Assembly: GCF_900590885.1 (NCBI RefSeq)
Contig: NZ_UUON01000051.1
Location: 248,001-312,000 of the forward strand
Length of the DNA: 64,000 bases
Direction of reading: 5' to 3'
Source of the DNA: Pseudomonas viridiflava
Lineage (GTDB): Bacteria > Pseudomonadota > Gammaproteobacteria > Pseudomonadales > Pseudomonadaceae
Part shown: positions 49,080 through 58,040 of the stretch, in pieces
Layout of the letters: every line of letters starts with the position of its first letter
How positions within the stretch are numbered: the first letter of the stretch is position 1
The notes under the pieces: generated by a model
The model's database searches: none
What the model was told of the DNA's origin: nothing
What the model saw: the letters and a program-made list of their open reading frames with translations, nothing else
Translations under genes and position numbers: made by a program

Positions 49080-50327
49080 GTGCCCACAGTTGAAATGGAA
49101 CGTCGCCAGGTCGTGGTGATCGGGGCCGGCCCGTCCGGTGCCATCGCCGCGGCGCTGTTAAAGCGCAACGGGCATGATGTATTGATCATTGAGCGCCAGC
49201 ATTTCCCGCGGTTTTCCATCGGCGAAAGCCTGCTGTCGCACTGCATCGACTTTATCGAAGAAGCCGGCATGCTCGACGCCGTGCAGGCCGCCGGCTTCCA
49301 GGTGAAAACCGGCGCCGCGTTTGCCTGGGGCGAGCGCTACAGCGCGTTTGATTTCAGCGACACGTTCAGCAATGGCAAGCCGACCACCTTCCAGGTGCAG
49401 CGCGGCGAATTCGACAAGCTGCTGGCCGACCAGGCCGCGCTGCAAGGCGTCGAGATCCGCTATGGCGAAACCATCGTCGGCGTGGATTTTTCCGGCCCCT
49501 GCCGCTACCTGCATGTGCGCCGCGAGAACGGCAGCGAGTACCACCTCAAGGCCAAGTTCGTGCTCGACGCCAGCGGTTACGGCCGTGTGCTGCCGCGCCT
49601 GCTGGACCTGGAAGCGCCGTCGAACTTTCCGGTGCGCCAGGCGGTGTTCACCCACGTTGAAGACCGTATCGAACACCCAGGTTTTGACCGCACCAAGATC
49701 CTCGTCACCACCCACCCGACTAAACGCGATATCTGGTTCTGGACCATCCCGTTCAGCAACGGCCGTTGCTCGGTGGGCGTGGTCGCGGCCAAGGAGCATT
49801 TCGACGGCCGCGACAGCGACCTCGACGCCTGCCTGCGCGGTTTTATCGCCGAAACCCCGAGCCTGGCCGGCGTGCTGCAAAACGCCGTGTGGGACACCCC
49901 CGCGCGCACCATCGGCGGCTACTCGGCCAACGTCAAAACCCTGCACGGCCCGGGCTTTGCGCTGCTGGGCAATGCGGCCGAGTTTCTCGACCCGGTGTTC
50001 TCCTCGGGCGTGACCATCGCCATGCGCTCGGCGAGCATGGCCGCCGGCCTGCTGCACCGTCAGCTCCAGGGCGAAACGGTGGACTGGCAAACCGAGTTCG
50101 CCGAGCCGCTCAAGCGCGGCGTCGACACCTTCCGTTGCTACGTCGAGGGCTGGTACGCGGGCACCTTCCAGGATGTGATTTTCCACCCAGGCAGCTCGCC
50201 GGACATTCGCCGCATGATCAGCTCGATCCTCGCCGGTTACGCGTGGGACGAGCGCAACCCGTTTGTCAGTGAGCCCAAGCGGCGGTTGCGGATGTTGTCG
50301 GAAATCTGTGCAGGGGATGCAGCGTGA
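49080..50327 (+). CDS. Flavin-dependent halogenase-like oxidoreductase
   Basis: A 415-residue FAD enzyme with the Rossmann motif VVVIGAGPSGAIAA at about residues 11-24. It has two marks of flavin-dependent halogenases: WFWTIP (WxWxIP) near residue 220, and a lysine at residue 76 in GFQVKTGAAFAWG, where the catalytic lysine lies. GNAAEFLDPVFSSGV near residue 300 is the second flavin region. GTG 49080 is used because AAGGAG lies 5 bases upstream. Similar genes occur in xanthomonadin clusters, whose pigments are brominated. Halogenation is inferred; many relatives are annotated only as oxidoreductases. Confidence 0.85.
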   Translation: MPTVEMERRQVVVIGAGPSGAIAAALLKRNGHDVLIIERQHFPRFSIGESLLSHCIDFIEEAGMLDAVQAAGFQVKTGAAFAWGERYSAFDFSDTFSNGKPTTFQVQRGEFDKLLADQAALQGVEIRYGETIVGVDFSGPCRYLHVRRENGSEYHLKAKFVLDASGYGRVLPRLLDLEAPSNFPVRQAVFTHVEDRIEHPGFDRTKILVTTHPTKRDIWFWTIPFSNGRCSVGVVAAKEHFDGRDSDLDACLRGFIAETPSLAGVLQNAVWDTPARTIGGYSANVKTLHGPGFALLGNAAEFLDPVFSSGVTIAMRSASMAAGLLHRQLQGETVDWQTEFAEPLKRGVDTFRCYVEGWYAGTFQDVIFHPGSSPDIRRMISSILAGYAWDERNPFVSEPKRRLRMLSEICAGDAA

Positions 50328-51058
50328 GCACTCAGTTTTTAAGTAAGAACTACGTCGAAGAAACCAAATTCGGCTTCTGGTTCCTGCGCAGCCACACCTG
50401 GCAGCACCACGTGCTGCGCGTGGCGATCAATGACCTGCGCAGCCTGTTCACCGACCCGCTGCCCGAGGCGCCGGTATTGCTGGACGCCGGCTGCGGCCAG
50501 GGCAAGTCGTTCCAGTACCTGCAACAGGTGTTCGCCCCGGCACGCCTGATCGGCCTGGACGCCGACCCCCACAGCCTGGAGCTGAGCAAGGCCGAAGCCG
50601 CGCGCCAGGGCCTGGCCGTGGAGCTGATCGGCAGCGACTGCGCCACCCTGCAAGTCGCGGACGCCAGCGTCGATATCCTGTTCTGCCACCAGACCTTTCA
50701 CCATCTGGTTGAACAGCAACGCGCGCTGAAGGAGTTCTACCGCGTGCTCAAGCCGGGCGGTTATTTGCTGTTTGCCGAATCCACCGAAGCCTATATCGAC
50801 ACTTGGGTGATCCGCTGGCTGTTCCGCCACCCGATGCATGTGCAGAAAAGCGCCGAGGAATACCTGGAGATGCTGCGCGAGCAGGGCTTCGAGTTCGGCG
50901 CGCAGAACGTCTCGTACCCGTATTTGTGGTGGAGCCGCTCCAGCGATTTCGGCCTGCTGGAACGCTGGGGCCTGCGCAAGGCGCCGCCGGTGGGCCAGCG
51001 TGAGGAAACCCTGGTCAATTGCGTGGCGCGCAAGCCGCTGGCGAGCGTTGCACCATGA
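50324..51058 (+). CDS. SAM-dependent methyltransferase
   Basis: A 244-residue class I methyltransferase with motif I LLDAGCGQGKSFQYL, LIGLDADPHSLE (acidic end of beta 2) and VDILFCHQTFHHL, then YRVLKPGGYLLFAEST. In aryl polyenes it could methylate the ring or its hydroxyl. It starts with GTG, overlapping the halogenase-like gene by 4 bp. Confidence 0.88.
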   Translation: MSTQFLSKNYVEETKFGFWFLRSHTWQHHVLRVAINDLRSLFTDPLPEAPVLLDAGCGQGKSFQYLQQVFAPARLIGLDADPHSLELSKAEAARQGLAVELIGSDCATLQVADASVDILFCHQTFHHLVEQQRALKEFYRVLKPGGYLLFAESTEAYIDTWVIRWLFRHPMHVQKSAEEYLEMLREQGFEFGAQNVSYPYLWWSRSSDFGLLERWGLRKAPPVGQREETLVNCVARKPLASVAP

Positions 51059-51537
51059 TGCGTGCGCTGCTGATCGGCTGCCTGATGCTGCTGAGCGCCT
51101 GCGCCAGCCAGGCGCCGCTGCCCGATAAAATCCCGGCCCTGGCCCTGCCAATGCAACTGCACGTGCAGCGCCAGGCGGATGGCCAGAGCCAGGACTGGCT
51201 GCTGGTGATCCAGCGCGAAGGCGACGGCATCCGCTGGTCGATGATGGACCCGCTGGGCATCCCCCAGGCGCGGCAAAAGTTGATCGATGGGCAGTGGCAG
51301 GCCGACGGCTTGCTGCCGCCCAACCCCCAGGCACGCGAGCTGTTTGCCGCGTTGCTGTTTGCCCTGGCCTCGGCGGATGACCTGCGCGCGCTGTACCCCA
51401 ACGCCCAGGCGCGCGACCTGACGCGCACGCTGCCGGGGCATTGGCAGATCGTGTATCAGTCCTCCCAGGTGTTCAGCGTGAACATGGCCGGCCAGCCGTT
51501 GAGCTACCGGATCACGCCGTTGGGGGTCGCGCGATGA
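51055..51537 (+). CDS. Lipoprotein, DUF3261-like
   Basis: A 160-residue lipoprotein with the lipobox LLSAC (Cys16) after a short signal (MMRALLIGCLML). The rest (DWLLVIQREGDGIRWSMMDPLGIPQARQKL) fits the small outer-membrane lipoproteins common in aryl polyene clusters. It may work with the LolA-like carrier at the outer membrane. ATGA overlap with the methyltransferase gene. Confidence 0.82.
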   Translation: MMRALLIGCLMLLSACASQAPLPDKIPALALPMQLHVQRQADGQSQDWLLVIQREGDGIRWSMMDPLGIPQARQKLIDGQWQADGLLPPNPQARELFAALLFALASADDLRALYPNAQARDLTRTLPGHWQIVYQSSQVFSVNMAGQPLSYRITPLGVAR

Positions 51538-52700
51538 CGGCTTATCTGAATGCCCTGGGCGTGATCTGCGCCCTCGGCCGGGGCCAGGCCGACGTCAGCC
51601 GCAGCCTGTTTGCCGGTGACTGTTCCGGCATGCGCGCCGAAAGCGGCTGGGTGCCGGAGCGGGTGCTGCCGGTGGGTGGCGTGCACGGCGAATTGGCGAC
51701 GATCCCGCCGGAACTCGGCCAGCAAAGCAGCCGCAATAACCAGTTGCTGCTGGAAGCCGCGTTGCAGATCGAAGGCGAGATCCGCCAGGCAATCGGCACC
51801 TATGGCGCGTCACGGGTCGGCGTCGTGCTGGGCACCAGCACCTCGGGCATCGACGAAGCCAGCCGTGGCATCGCCCACTACCTGCGCGACAGCCAGTTCC
51901 CCGGCGACTACGACTACCAGCAACAGGAACTCAGCGCCCCGGCGAATTTCCTCGCCGACTGGCTGCAACTGAGCGGCCCGGCCTATGTGATTTCCACCGC
52001 CTGCACCTCCAGCGCCCGGGCGCTGATGAGCGCCCAGCGCCTGTTGGATCTGGGCGTGTGCGACGCGGTGATCTGCGGCGGCGTCGACAGCCTGTGCAAG
52101 CTCACGCTCAATGGCTTCAGCGCGTTGGAGGCGGTGTCCAACCAGCGCTGCAATCCGTTTTCGGTGAACCGTAACGGCATCAATATCGGCGAAGCGGCGG
52201 TGCTGTTTCTGATGACAAAAACGCCGGCGGCAGTGGCCCTGCTGGGCAGCGGCGCCAGTTGCGATGCGCACCACATCTCCGCCCCCGAGCCGAGCGGCAA
52301 AGGCGCGTTGCAGGCGATGCGCAAGGCGCTGGCCAGTGCCAAACTTGCGCCCGAACAGATCGGCTACCTGAACCTGCACGGCACCGCCACCCAACACAAC
52401 GACGCCATGGAAAGCCAGGCCGTCGCCAACCTGTTCCCAAGCGGTGTGGCGTGCTCGTCGACCAAACCCATGAGCGGCCACACCCTGGGCGCCGCCGGTG
52501 CGCTGGAAGCGGCATTCTGCTGGCTGAGCCTGACCCACGGCCGGGTACCGCCACACGTGTGGGACGGCCAGGCCGACCCGGCGCTGCCCGCCTTGCAGTG
52601 GGCACAGGCCGGGCAGTCTCTGGAACAACGCTGCCTGATGAGCAACTCGTTTGCCTTCGGCGGCAATAACGTCAGCCTGATTATTGGAGAGGCCCCATGA
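51534..52700 (+). CDS. Beta-ketoacyl-ACP synthase (ApeO type)
   Basis: A 388-residue ketosynthase with the complete triad: Cys in STACTSSARAL, His in NLHGTATQHND and His in STKPMSGHTLGAAGA. It elongates the aryl polyene chain with malonyl-ACP. It overlaps the lipoprotein gene by 4 bp and the dehydratase by 4 bp. Confidence 0.92.
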   Translation: MTAYLNALGVICALGRGQADVSRSLFAGDCSGMRAESGWVPERVLPVGGVHGELATIPPELGQQSSRNNQLLLEAALQIEGEIRQAIGTYGASRVGVVLGTSTSGIDEASRGIAHYLRDSQFPGDYDYQQQELSAPANFLADWLQLSGPAYVISTACTSSARALMSAQRLLDLGVCDAVICGGVDSLCKLTLNGFSALEAVSNQRCNPFSVNRNGINIGEAAVLFLMTKTPAAVALLGSGASCDAHHISAPEPSGKGALQAMRKALASAKLAPEQIGYLNLHGTATQHNDAMESQAVANLFPSGVACSSTKPMSGHTLGAAGALEAAFCWLSLTHGRVPPHVWDGQADPALPALQWAQAGQSLEQRCLMSNSFAFGGNNVSLIIGEAP

Positions 52701-53158
52701 TCGCTTGGCCACTCGCCGAACTGCTGCCCCATGCGGGCGACATGATCCTGATCGACCAGGTGCTGTCGTTCGATGAAGAGCAGATTCACACCCGCGTCAC
52801 CGTCAAGCCCGGCGGCCTGTTCAACCGCCCCGATGGCGGCCTGCCGGCCTGGGTCGGCATCGAGCTGATGGCGCAAAGCGTCGCTGCCTACGCCGGTTGT
52901 CGCGCGCGCCAGCACGGCGCAGCGGTGGAGTTGGGCTTCCTGCTCGGCACACGCAAGTTCGAGTGCAACGTGGACCATTTCCCGGCCGGCACCGAGCTGA
53001 CCATCCACGGCCTGCGCTCCCTGGAAGACGACAACGGCATGGGTGTGTTCGAATGCCACCTTACCGGCAGCGGTATCCACGCCAGTGCGCGCTTGAACGT
53101 ATTTCGACCGCCCCAGGCGGCCAACTATTTAGATGAATCGAAGGACGAAACGCCATGA
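52697..53158 (+). CDS. 3-hydroxyacyl-ACP dehydratase (ApeP type)
   Basis: A 153-residue hotdog protein with LLPHAGDMILIDQVL (active His) and WVGIELMAQSVAAYAG. It would make the conjugated double bonds after each ketoreduction, possibly with the hotdog domain of the ligase fusion. Overlaps of 4 bp on both sides. Confidence 0.9.
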   Translation: MIAWPLAELLPHAGDMILIDQVLSFDEEQIHTRVTVKPGGLFNRPDGGLPAWVGIELMAQSVAAYAGCRARQHGAAVELGFLLGTRKFECNVDHFPAGTELTIHGLRSLEDDNGMGVFECHLTGSGIHASARLNVFRPPQAANYLDESKDETP

Positions 53159-53883
53159 CTGAATCCGTACTGGTCACCGGCTCCAGCCGTGGCATCGGCC
53201 GCGCCATTGCCCTGCGCCTGGCCCAGGCCGGCCATGACATCGTGCTGCATTGCCGCAGTGGCCGCGCTGAAGCCGACGCGGTGCAGGTTGAAATTCAAGC
53301 CTTGGGTCGCCAGGCCCGCGTGCTGCAATTCGACGTCGCGGATCGCGCCAGCTGCAAGGAAATCCTTGAAGCCGACGTAGAGCAGCATGGCGCCTACTAC
53401 GGCGTGGTGCTCAACGCCGGCCTGACCCGCGACGGCGCCTTCCCGGCCCTGTCCGAAGACGATTGGGACGTGGTGATGCGCACCAACCTGGATGGTTTCT
53501 ACAACGTGCTGCACCCGGTGATGATGCCGATGATCCGGCGTCGCGCCGCCGGGCGTATCGTGTGCATCACTTCGGTTTCCGGGTTGATCGGCAACCGTGG
53601 CCAGGTCAACTACAGCGCCTCCAAGGCCGGCCTGATCGGCGCGGCCAAGGCCCTGGCCATCGAGTTGGGCAAGCGCAAGATCACCGTCAACTGCGTGGCC
53701 CCCGGCTTGATCGACACGGCGATGCTGGATGAGAACGTACCGGTGGAAGAGTTGATGAAGATGATCCCCGCGCAACGCATGGGCACGCCGGAAGAAGTCG
53801 CCGGCGCGGTGAATTTCCTGATGTCGGCCGAAGCCGGCTATATCACGCGCCAGGTGCTGGCCGTGAACGGGGGCCTGTGCTGA
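53155..53883 (+). CDS. 3-oxoacyl-ACP reductase, FabG-like (ApeQ type)
   Basis: A 242-residue short-chain dehydrogenase with VTGSSRGIGRAIA (NADPH binding), LNAGLTRDGAF, the catalytic Ser in ITSVSGLIGNRGQ and Tyr/Lys in VNYSASKAG. It reduces the 3-keto group in each elongation round. It overlaps the next ketosynthase start by one base (TGATG). Confidence 0.93.
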   Translation: MTESVLVTGSSRGIGRAIALRLAQAGHDIVLHCRSGRAEADAVQVEIQALGRQARVLQFDVADRASCKEILEADVEQHGAYYGVVLNAGLTRDGAFPALSEDDWDVVMRTNLDGFYNVLHPVMMPMIRRRAAGRIVCITSVSGLIGNRGQVNYSASKAGLIGAAKALAIELGKRKITVNCVAPGLIDTAMLDENVPVEELMKMIPAQRMGTPEEVAGAVNFLMSAEAGYITRQVLAVNGGLC

Positions 53884-55109
53884 TGAAACGTGTAGTCGTC
53901 ACCGGCATGGCCGGCATGACCTCCCTGGGCGGCGATTGGGAGACCATCGCGGCCAATTTTCGCGCCAACCGCAGCGGCATCCGCCGCATGGACGAGTGGG
54001 ACCGTTTCACCGAACTGAACACGCGCCTGGCCGGGCCCATCGACGATTTTGTGGTGCCCGCGCACTGGACGCGCAAGCAACTGCGCAGCATGGGCCGGGT
54101 GTCGCGCCTGGCGGTGTGGGCGGCGGAGCAGGCGTTGGCGGACGCTGGCCTGCTCGGCGACGAATCAATCAAGGACGGGCGCATGGGCGTGGCCTGCGGC
54201 TCGTCTACCGGCAGCACGGACGAGATCAAGGCGTTCGGCAATATGCTGCTGAACTCGGTGGCCGAGGGGCTGAATGCCAACTCCTACGTGCGCATGATGC
54301 CGCACACCACGGCGGCGAATATCAGCATCTTTTTTGGCCTCACCGGGCGGCTGATTCCCACGTCCAGCGCCTGCACCAGCGGCAGCCAGGGCATCGGTTA
54401 TGCCTACGAGGCGATCAAGTTCGGCCGCCTGCCGCTGATGCTCGCCGGTGGCGCCGAAGAGCTGTGCCCTACCGAGGCCATGGTGTTCGACGCGCTGTAC
54501 GCCACCAGCCTGAAAAACGACGCCCCGCAAACCAGCCCGCGCCCCTACGACAGCGGCCGCGATGGACTGGTGATCGGCGAAGGCGGCGGCATGCTGGTCC
54601 TCGAAGAACTGGAGCACGCCCTGGCGCGCGGTGCGCATATCCATGCCGAGCTGGTCGGCTTTGGCAGCAACGCCGACGGCCAGCACACCACCCGCCCGGA
54701 GCAGAAAACCATGCGCCGTGCCATGGAGCTGGCACTCGAAGATGCCGGGCTGGAACCGTCCGCCATCGGCTACGTGAATGGCCACGGCACTGCCACCGAC
54801 CAGGGCGACATTGCCGAAACCCTGGCCACCAGCAGCCTGTTCGGCAGCCGCATGCCCATCAGCTCGCAGAAAAGCTTCCTCGGCCACACCTTGGGCGCGT
54901 GCGGTGCGCTGGAGTCGTGGTTCAGCATCGAGATGATGAACCGCGACCAGTACGTGCACACCTTCAACCTGGACGCCGTCGACCCGCAATGCGGCGAGCT
55001 GGATTACCTGCAAGGGGGCTTTCGCGAGATGCACAACGACTATGTGATGAATAACAACTTTGCCTTTGGCGGCGTCAACACGTCGCTGATCTTCCGCCGC
55101 TGGTCCTGA
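53883..55109 (+). CDS. Beta-ketoacyl-ACP synthase (ApeR type)
   Basis: A 408-residue ketosynthase with Cys in TSSACTSGSQGIGYA, His in NGHGTATDQGD and His in SQKSFLGHTLGACGA. A second full ketosynthase in the same cluster suggests division of labour, for example first condensation with the aryl starter versus elongation, or pairing with the short ApeC-like subunit. ATG 53883 (MKRVVVTG) is used. Confidence 0.93.
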   Translation: MKRVVVTGMAGMTSLGGDWETIAANFRANRSGIRRMDEWDRFTELNTRLAGPIDDFVVPAHWTRKQLRSMGRVSRLAVWAAEQALADAGLLGDESIKDGRMGVACGSSTGSTDEIKAFGNMLLNSVAEGLNANSYVRMMPHTTAANISIFFGLTGRLIPTSSACTSGSQGIGYAYEAIKFGRLPLMLAGGAEELCPTEAMVFDALYATSLKNDAPQTSPRPYDSGRDGLVIGEGGGMLVLEELEHALARGAHIHAELVGFGSNADGQHTTRPEQKTMRRAMELALEDAGLEPSAIGYVNGHGTATDQGDIAETLATSSLFGSRMPISSQKSFLGHTLGACGALESWFSIEMMNRDQYVHTFNLDAVDPQCGELDYLQGGFREMHNDYVMNNNFAFGGVNTSLIFRRWS

Positions 55110-55135
55110 CTTTTTAATCGATTGGAGAATACGGA

Positions 55136-55555
55136 ATGTCTTCCTTGCTACGCGCTACCCTGATCACCCTGGCCCTGCTGACCACCGCCGGTTGCACCAG
55201 CAAACCGATACTCAACACCCAGCACGACCTGCCGGCCAACACCCAGGCCAGCGAAGAGAAAGTCAAACAGGTGATCGTCGCCGCCCTGCAAAAACGCGAA
55301 TGGACCGTGCAACGCCTGAGCCCGCAACTGGTGCAAGCCGAAATCACCGTGCGCAACCAGTTCTATGCCGCCATCGACATCCACTACACCCGCACCGGCT
55401 ACGCCATCACCTACCGCGACAGCCGCGACCTGGGCTACAAGGACGGCAAGATCCACCGCAACTACAACCGCTGGGTGAGCATGCTCGACCGCGACATCCT
55501 CGCGGGCCTGCGCAACTACGGCGTGAATGAAGCGAATACTTCGCCGCAGAATTGA
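55136..55555 (+). CDS. Lipoprotein at the end of the aryl polyene operon
   Basis: A 139-residue lipoprotein with the lipobox TTAGC (Cys20). The mature domain (KVKQVIVAALQKREWTVQRL, then QFYAAIDIHYTRTGYAITYRDS and LDRDILAGL) looks like a small alpha/beta periplasmic domain. I do not recognise a precise function. A GGAGA precedes the ATG by 8 bases, 26 bp after the ketosynthase, so it is probably the last gene of the operon. Confidence 0.8.
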   Translation: MSSLLRATLITLALLTTAGCTSKPILNTQHDLPANTQASEEKVKQVIVAALQKREWTVQRLSPQLVQAEITVRNQFYAAIDIHYTRTGYAITYRDSRDLGYKDGKIHRNYNRWVSMLDRDILAGLRNYGVNEANTSPQN

Positions 55556-55568
55556 GCGCAGCAGTACC

Positions 55569-55594
55569 TGTGGCGAGCGAGCTTGCTCGCCACA
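55569..55594. repeat. REP palindrome of the GAGCTTGCTC class
   Basis: TGTGGCGAGC (55569-55578) pairs with GCTCGCCACA (55585-55594). It belongs to a different class from the GGGGGCTTGC repeats and lies just after the aryl polyene operon, between convergent genes. Confidence 0.88.
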
Positions 55595-55616
55595 CAAGCT
55601 CACTTACCACAACAAG

Positions 55617-56519
55617 CTAGCTACCCACATCAGCCCCATTCGCCACTAAAAGCTCCACAAACGCCTTCGCCATCGGCGTTTGCGCGCCTTTGCGTTGTAC
55701 CAGCCACACGGCCGTCACCGCCTCCTGATCGAGCAGGGTACGGTAGACCACGCCGTCGATGCGTATGCGCTGGTAAGACGCCGGCAACACCGACACCCCC
55801 AGCCCCGCCGCCACCAGGCCGATGATGGTCATCGCCTCCCCGGCTTCCTGGGCAACGTGCGGGCTGAAGCCGGCGTCACGGCACAGGTTGAGCAGTTGGG
55901 CGTACAGGCCGCTGCCGTAGGTACGTGGGAAAAACACAAAAGGTTCGTCCGCCAGTTGCGCCAGGTGCAAGCCGCGCTCGCTGCCTTCCACCAGCGGGTG
56001 GCCGGCGTTCAGCACGGCGACCAGCGGTTCGCGCATCAACTCGATAACACTCAACGAGTCCGGCAACGGCAGCGGGCGCATCAGGCCTACCTGGATCGAT
56101 TCGTCCACCAGCGACTCGGCGACCTCGGTGCTGCTCATCTCTTGCAGGTTCAGGTGCACGGCCGGGAAGGCCTGGCGAAACGCGAAGATCGCCTGCGGGA
56201 TGCTGGAGTTGAACGGTGCCGACGAGGTGAAGCCGATCTTCAATTCGCCCAGCTCACCCAATTGCGCGCGGCGCGCCACATCGGCGGCCTTGTCGACCTG
56301 GGCCAGCACCAGCCGCGCCTCATGCAGGAACAACCGCCCCGCCTCGCTCAGCTCCACCCGACGATTGGTGCGCTCGAACAAGCGCGCGCCGACTTCCTGC
56401 TCCAGCGCCTGGATCTGCTGGCTCAGGGGCGGTTGCGAGATGCCCAGCACCTGCGCGGCGCGGCCAAAATGCAGTTCTTCGGCGACGGCGATGAAGTACC
56501 GCAGATGACGCAATTCCAT
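55617..56519 (-). CDS. LysR-family transcriptional regulator
   Basis: A 300-residue LysR regulator: N-terminal HTH (MELRHLRYFIAVAEELHFGRAAQ, then SQPPLSQQIQALEQ) and a co-inducer-binding domain (LKIGFTSSAPFNSSIPQ). It is divergent from an MFS transporter gene across 124 bp, the usual layout for a LysR protein controlling its neighbour. The inducer is unknown. Confidence 0.93.
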   Translation of the reverse strand: MELRHLRYFIAVAEELHFGRAAQVLGISQPPLSQQIQALEQEVGARLFERTNRRVELSEAGRLFLHEARLVLAQVDKAADVARRAQLGELGELKIGFTSSAPFNSSIPQAIFAFRQAFPAVHLNLQEMSSTEVAESLVDESIQVGLMRPLPLPDSLSVIELMREPLVAVLNAGHPLVEGSERGLHLAQLADEPFVFFPRTYGSGLYAQLLNLCRDAGFSPHVAQEAGEAMTIIGLVAAGLGVSVLPASYQRIRIDGVVYRTLLDQEAVTAVWLVQRKGAQTPMAKAFVELLVANGADVGS

Positions 56520-56643
56520 GCAAACCTCATTAGGTCGTAAAAGCTCTCAAACAGGTCGAACAATATATTGGAAAGAATCATTAGGCAGCTATATTCTTTT
56601 TTGCATTGCCCGCCCTGGCCGGCTTTCCCTCCCCGAGGTCCCC
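56520..56643. promoter_or_regulatory. Intergenic control region between LysR and MFS genes
   Basis: AT-rich 124 bp with a perfect palindrome CAATATATTG near 56560 and ATTAGG repeated on either side of it (near 56529 and 56581). These are candidate LysR contacts. No promoter boxes could be fixed. Confidence 0.4.
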
Positions 56644-57918
56644 GTGAAATCTGCTGTCGCTCCACTCGCTCAAGACGTCCCGCCCACCGCCCTCGATGAA
56701 GTCGTGGCGCAACTCAACGAGCAGTACATCGAAAAAGGCACGCCGATGTTCATGCGCACGGTGCTGGCGCTGTTCTCCGGCGGTTTTGCCACCTTTGCCC
56801 TGCTGTATTGCGTGCAGCCGATGATGCCGGCGCTGTCCCATGAGTTTTCCATCAATGCTGCGCAGAGCAGCCTGATCCTGTCGGTGGCCACCGCGATGTT
56901 GGCCCTGGGCCTGCTGATCACCGGGCCGATTTCCGACACCCTGGGGCGCAAGCCGGTGATGGTCGCCGCGCTGTTCTGCGCGGCCCTGGCCACCATCGCC
57001 AGCGGCCTGATGCCGTCCTGGGAAGGCATCCTGCTGATGCGCGCGCTGGTGGGGCTTTCCCTCAGCGGCCTGGCTGCGGTGGCGATGACCTATCTGAGCG
57101 AAGAGATCCACCCGCAGCACATCGGCCTGGCCATGGGCCTGTACATCGGCGGCAACGCGATTGGCGGCATGAGCGGGCGGCTGATCATGGGCGTGCTGAT
57201 CGACTTCGTCAGTTGGCACACCGCAACGCTGATCATCGGCGCCCTGGCGCTGATCGCGGCCACGGTGTTCTGGAAGATCCTCCCCGAATCGCGCAACTTC
57301 CGCGCCAGCAGCCTCAAGCCGCGCAGCCTGGTGGACGGCTTTGTCATGCACTTCAAGGACGCCGGCCTGCCGTGGCTGTTCCTTGAAGCGTTCCTGCTGA
57401 TGGGCGCGTTCGTGACGATGTTCAACTACATCGGCTACCGCCTGCTGGCCGACCCGTATGACCTGAGCCAGGCCGTGGTCGGCCTGCTGTCGTTGGTGTA
57501 TCTGTCGGGCATCTACAGCTCGGCGAAAATCGGCTCCCTGGCCGACCGCCTCGGGCGCCGTCGCGTGCTGTGGGCGACCATCGTGCTGATGCTCGCGGGC
57601 ATGGCCCTGACCCTGTTCACCCCGCTGTGGCTGGTGGTGCCGGGCATGTTGATCTTCACCTTCGGCTTCTTCGGCGCCCACTCGGTGGCCAGCAGCTGGA
57701 TCGGCCGCCGCGCGGTCAAGGCCAAGGGGCAGGCGTCGTCGCTGTACCTGTTCTGCTACTACGTGGGGTCGAGTATTGCGGGGACGGCGGGTGGGTTCTT
57801 CTGGCACTTTGCCGGGTGGAACGGGATAGGGGCGTTTATTGTGGCGTTGTTGATCGGGGCGTTGCTGGTGGCATTGAAGCTGGCGAAGTTGCCGCCGTTG
57901 GGGCATGTGAAGGCCTGA
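56644..57918 (+). CDS. MFS transporter (YnfM-like)
   Basis: A 424-residue major facilitator protein with 12 predicted helices, including the loop 2-3 motif GPISDTLGRKPVM and GSLADRLGRRRVL in the second half. It looks like a small-molecule or drug exporter of the YnfM type. The start is taken as GTG 56644 (KSAVAPLAQDVPP after the initiator), preceded by GAGG. A longer in-frame extension to 56518 would run into the promoter region. It is probably controlled by the divergent LysR regulator. Confidence 0.88.
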   Translation: MKSAVAPLAQDVPPTALDEVVAQLNEQYIEKGTPMFMRTVLALFSGGFATFALLYCVQPMMPALSHEFSINAAQSSLILSVATAMLALGLLITGPISDTLGRKPVMVAALFCAALATIASGLMPSWEGILLMRALVGLSLSGLAAVAMTYLSEEIHPQHIGLAMGLYIGGNAIGGMSGRLIMGVLIDFVSWHTATLIIGALALIAATVFWKILPESRNFRASSLKPRSLVDGFVMHFKDAGLPWLFLEAFLLMGAFVTMFNYIGYRLLADPYDLSQAVVGLLSLVYLSGIYSSAKIGSLADRLGRRRVLWATIVLMLAGMALTLFTPLWLVVPGMLIFTFGFFGAHSVASSWIGRRAVKAKGQASSLYLFCYYVGSSIAGTAGGFFWHFAGWNGIGAFIVALLIGALLVALKLAKLPPLGHVKA

Positions 57919-57932
57919 CGGAATTTTGTTTT

Positions 57933-58028
57933 AAATGTGGGAGGGGGCTTGCCCCCGATGGCAGTGTGTCAGTCAATGAATCTGGTGACTGACACTCCGC
58001 CATCGGGGGCAAGCCCCCTCCCACATTT
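57933..58028. repeat. REPIN between MFS transporter and hemE
   Basis: Two GGGGGCTTGCCCCC-type REP copies facing each other, the outer ends being AAATGTGG and CCACATTT. They are separated by a spacer with GTCAGTC and GACTGAC inverted repeats. It lies between convergent genes. Confidence 0.93.
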
Positions 58029-58040
58029 TTGCTCTGCGTG

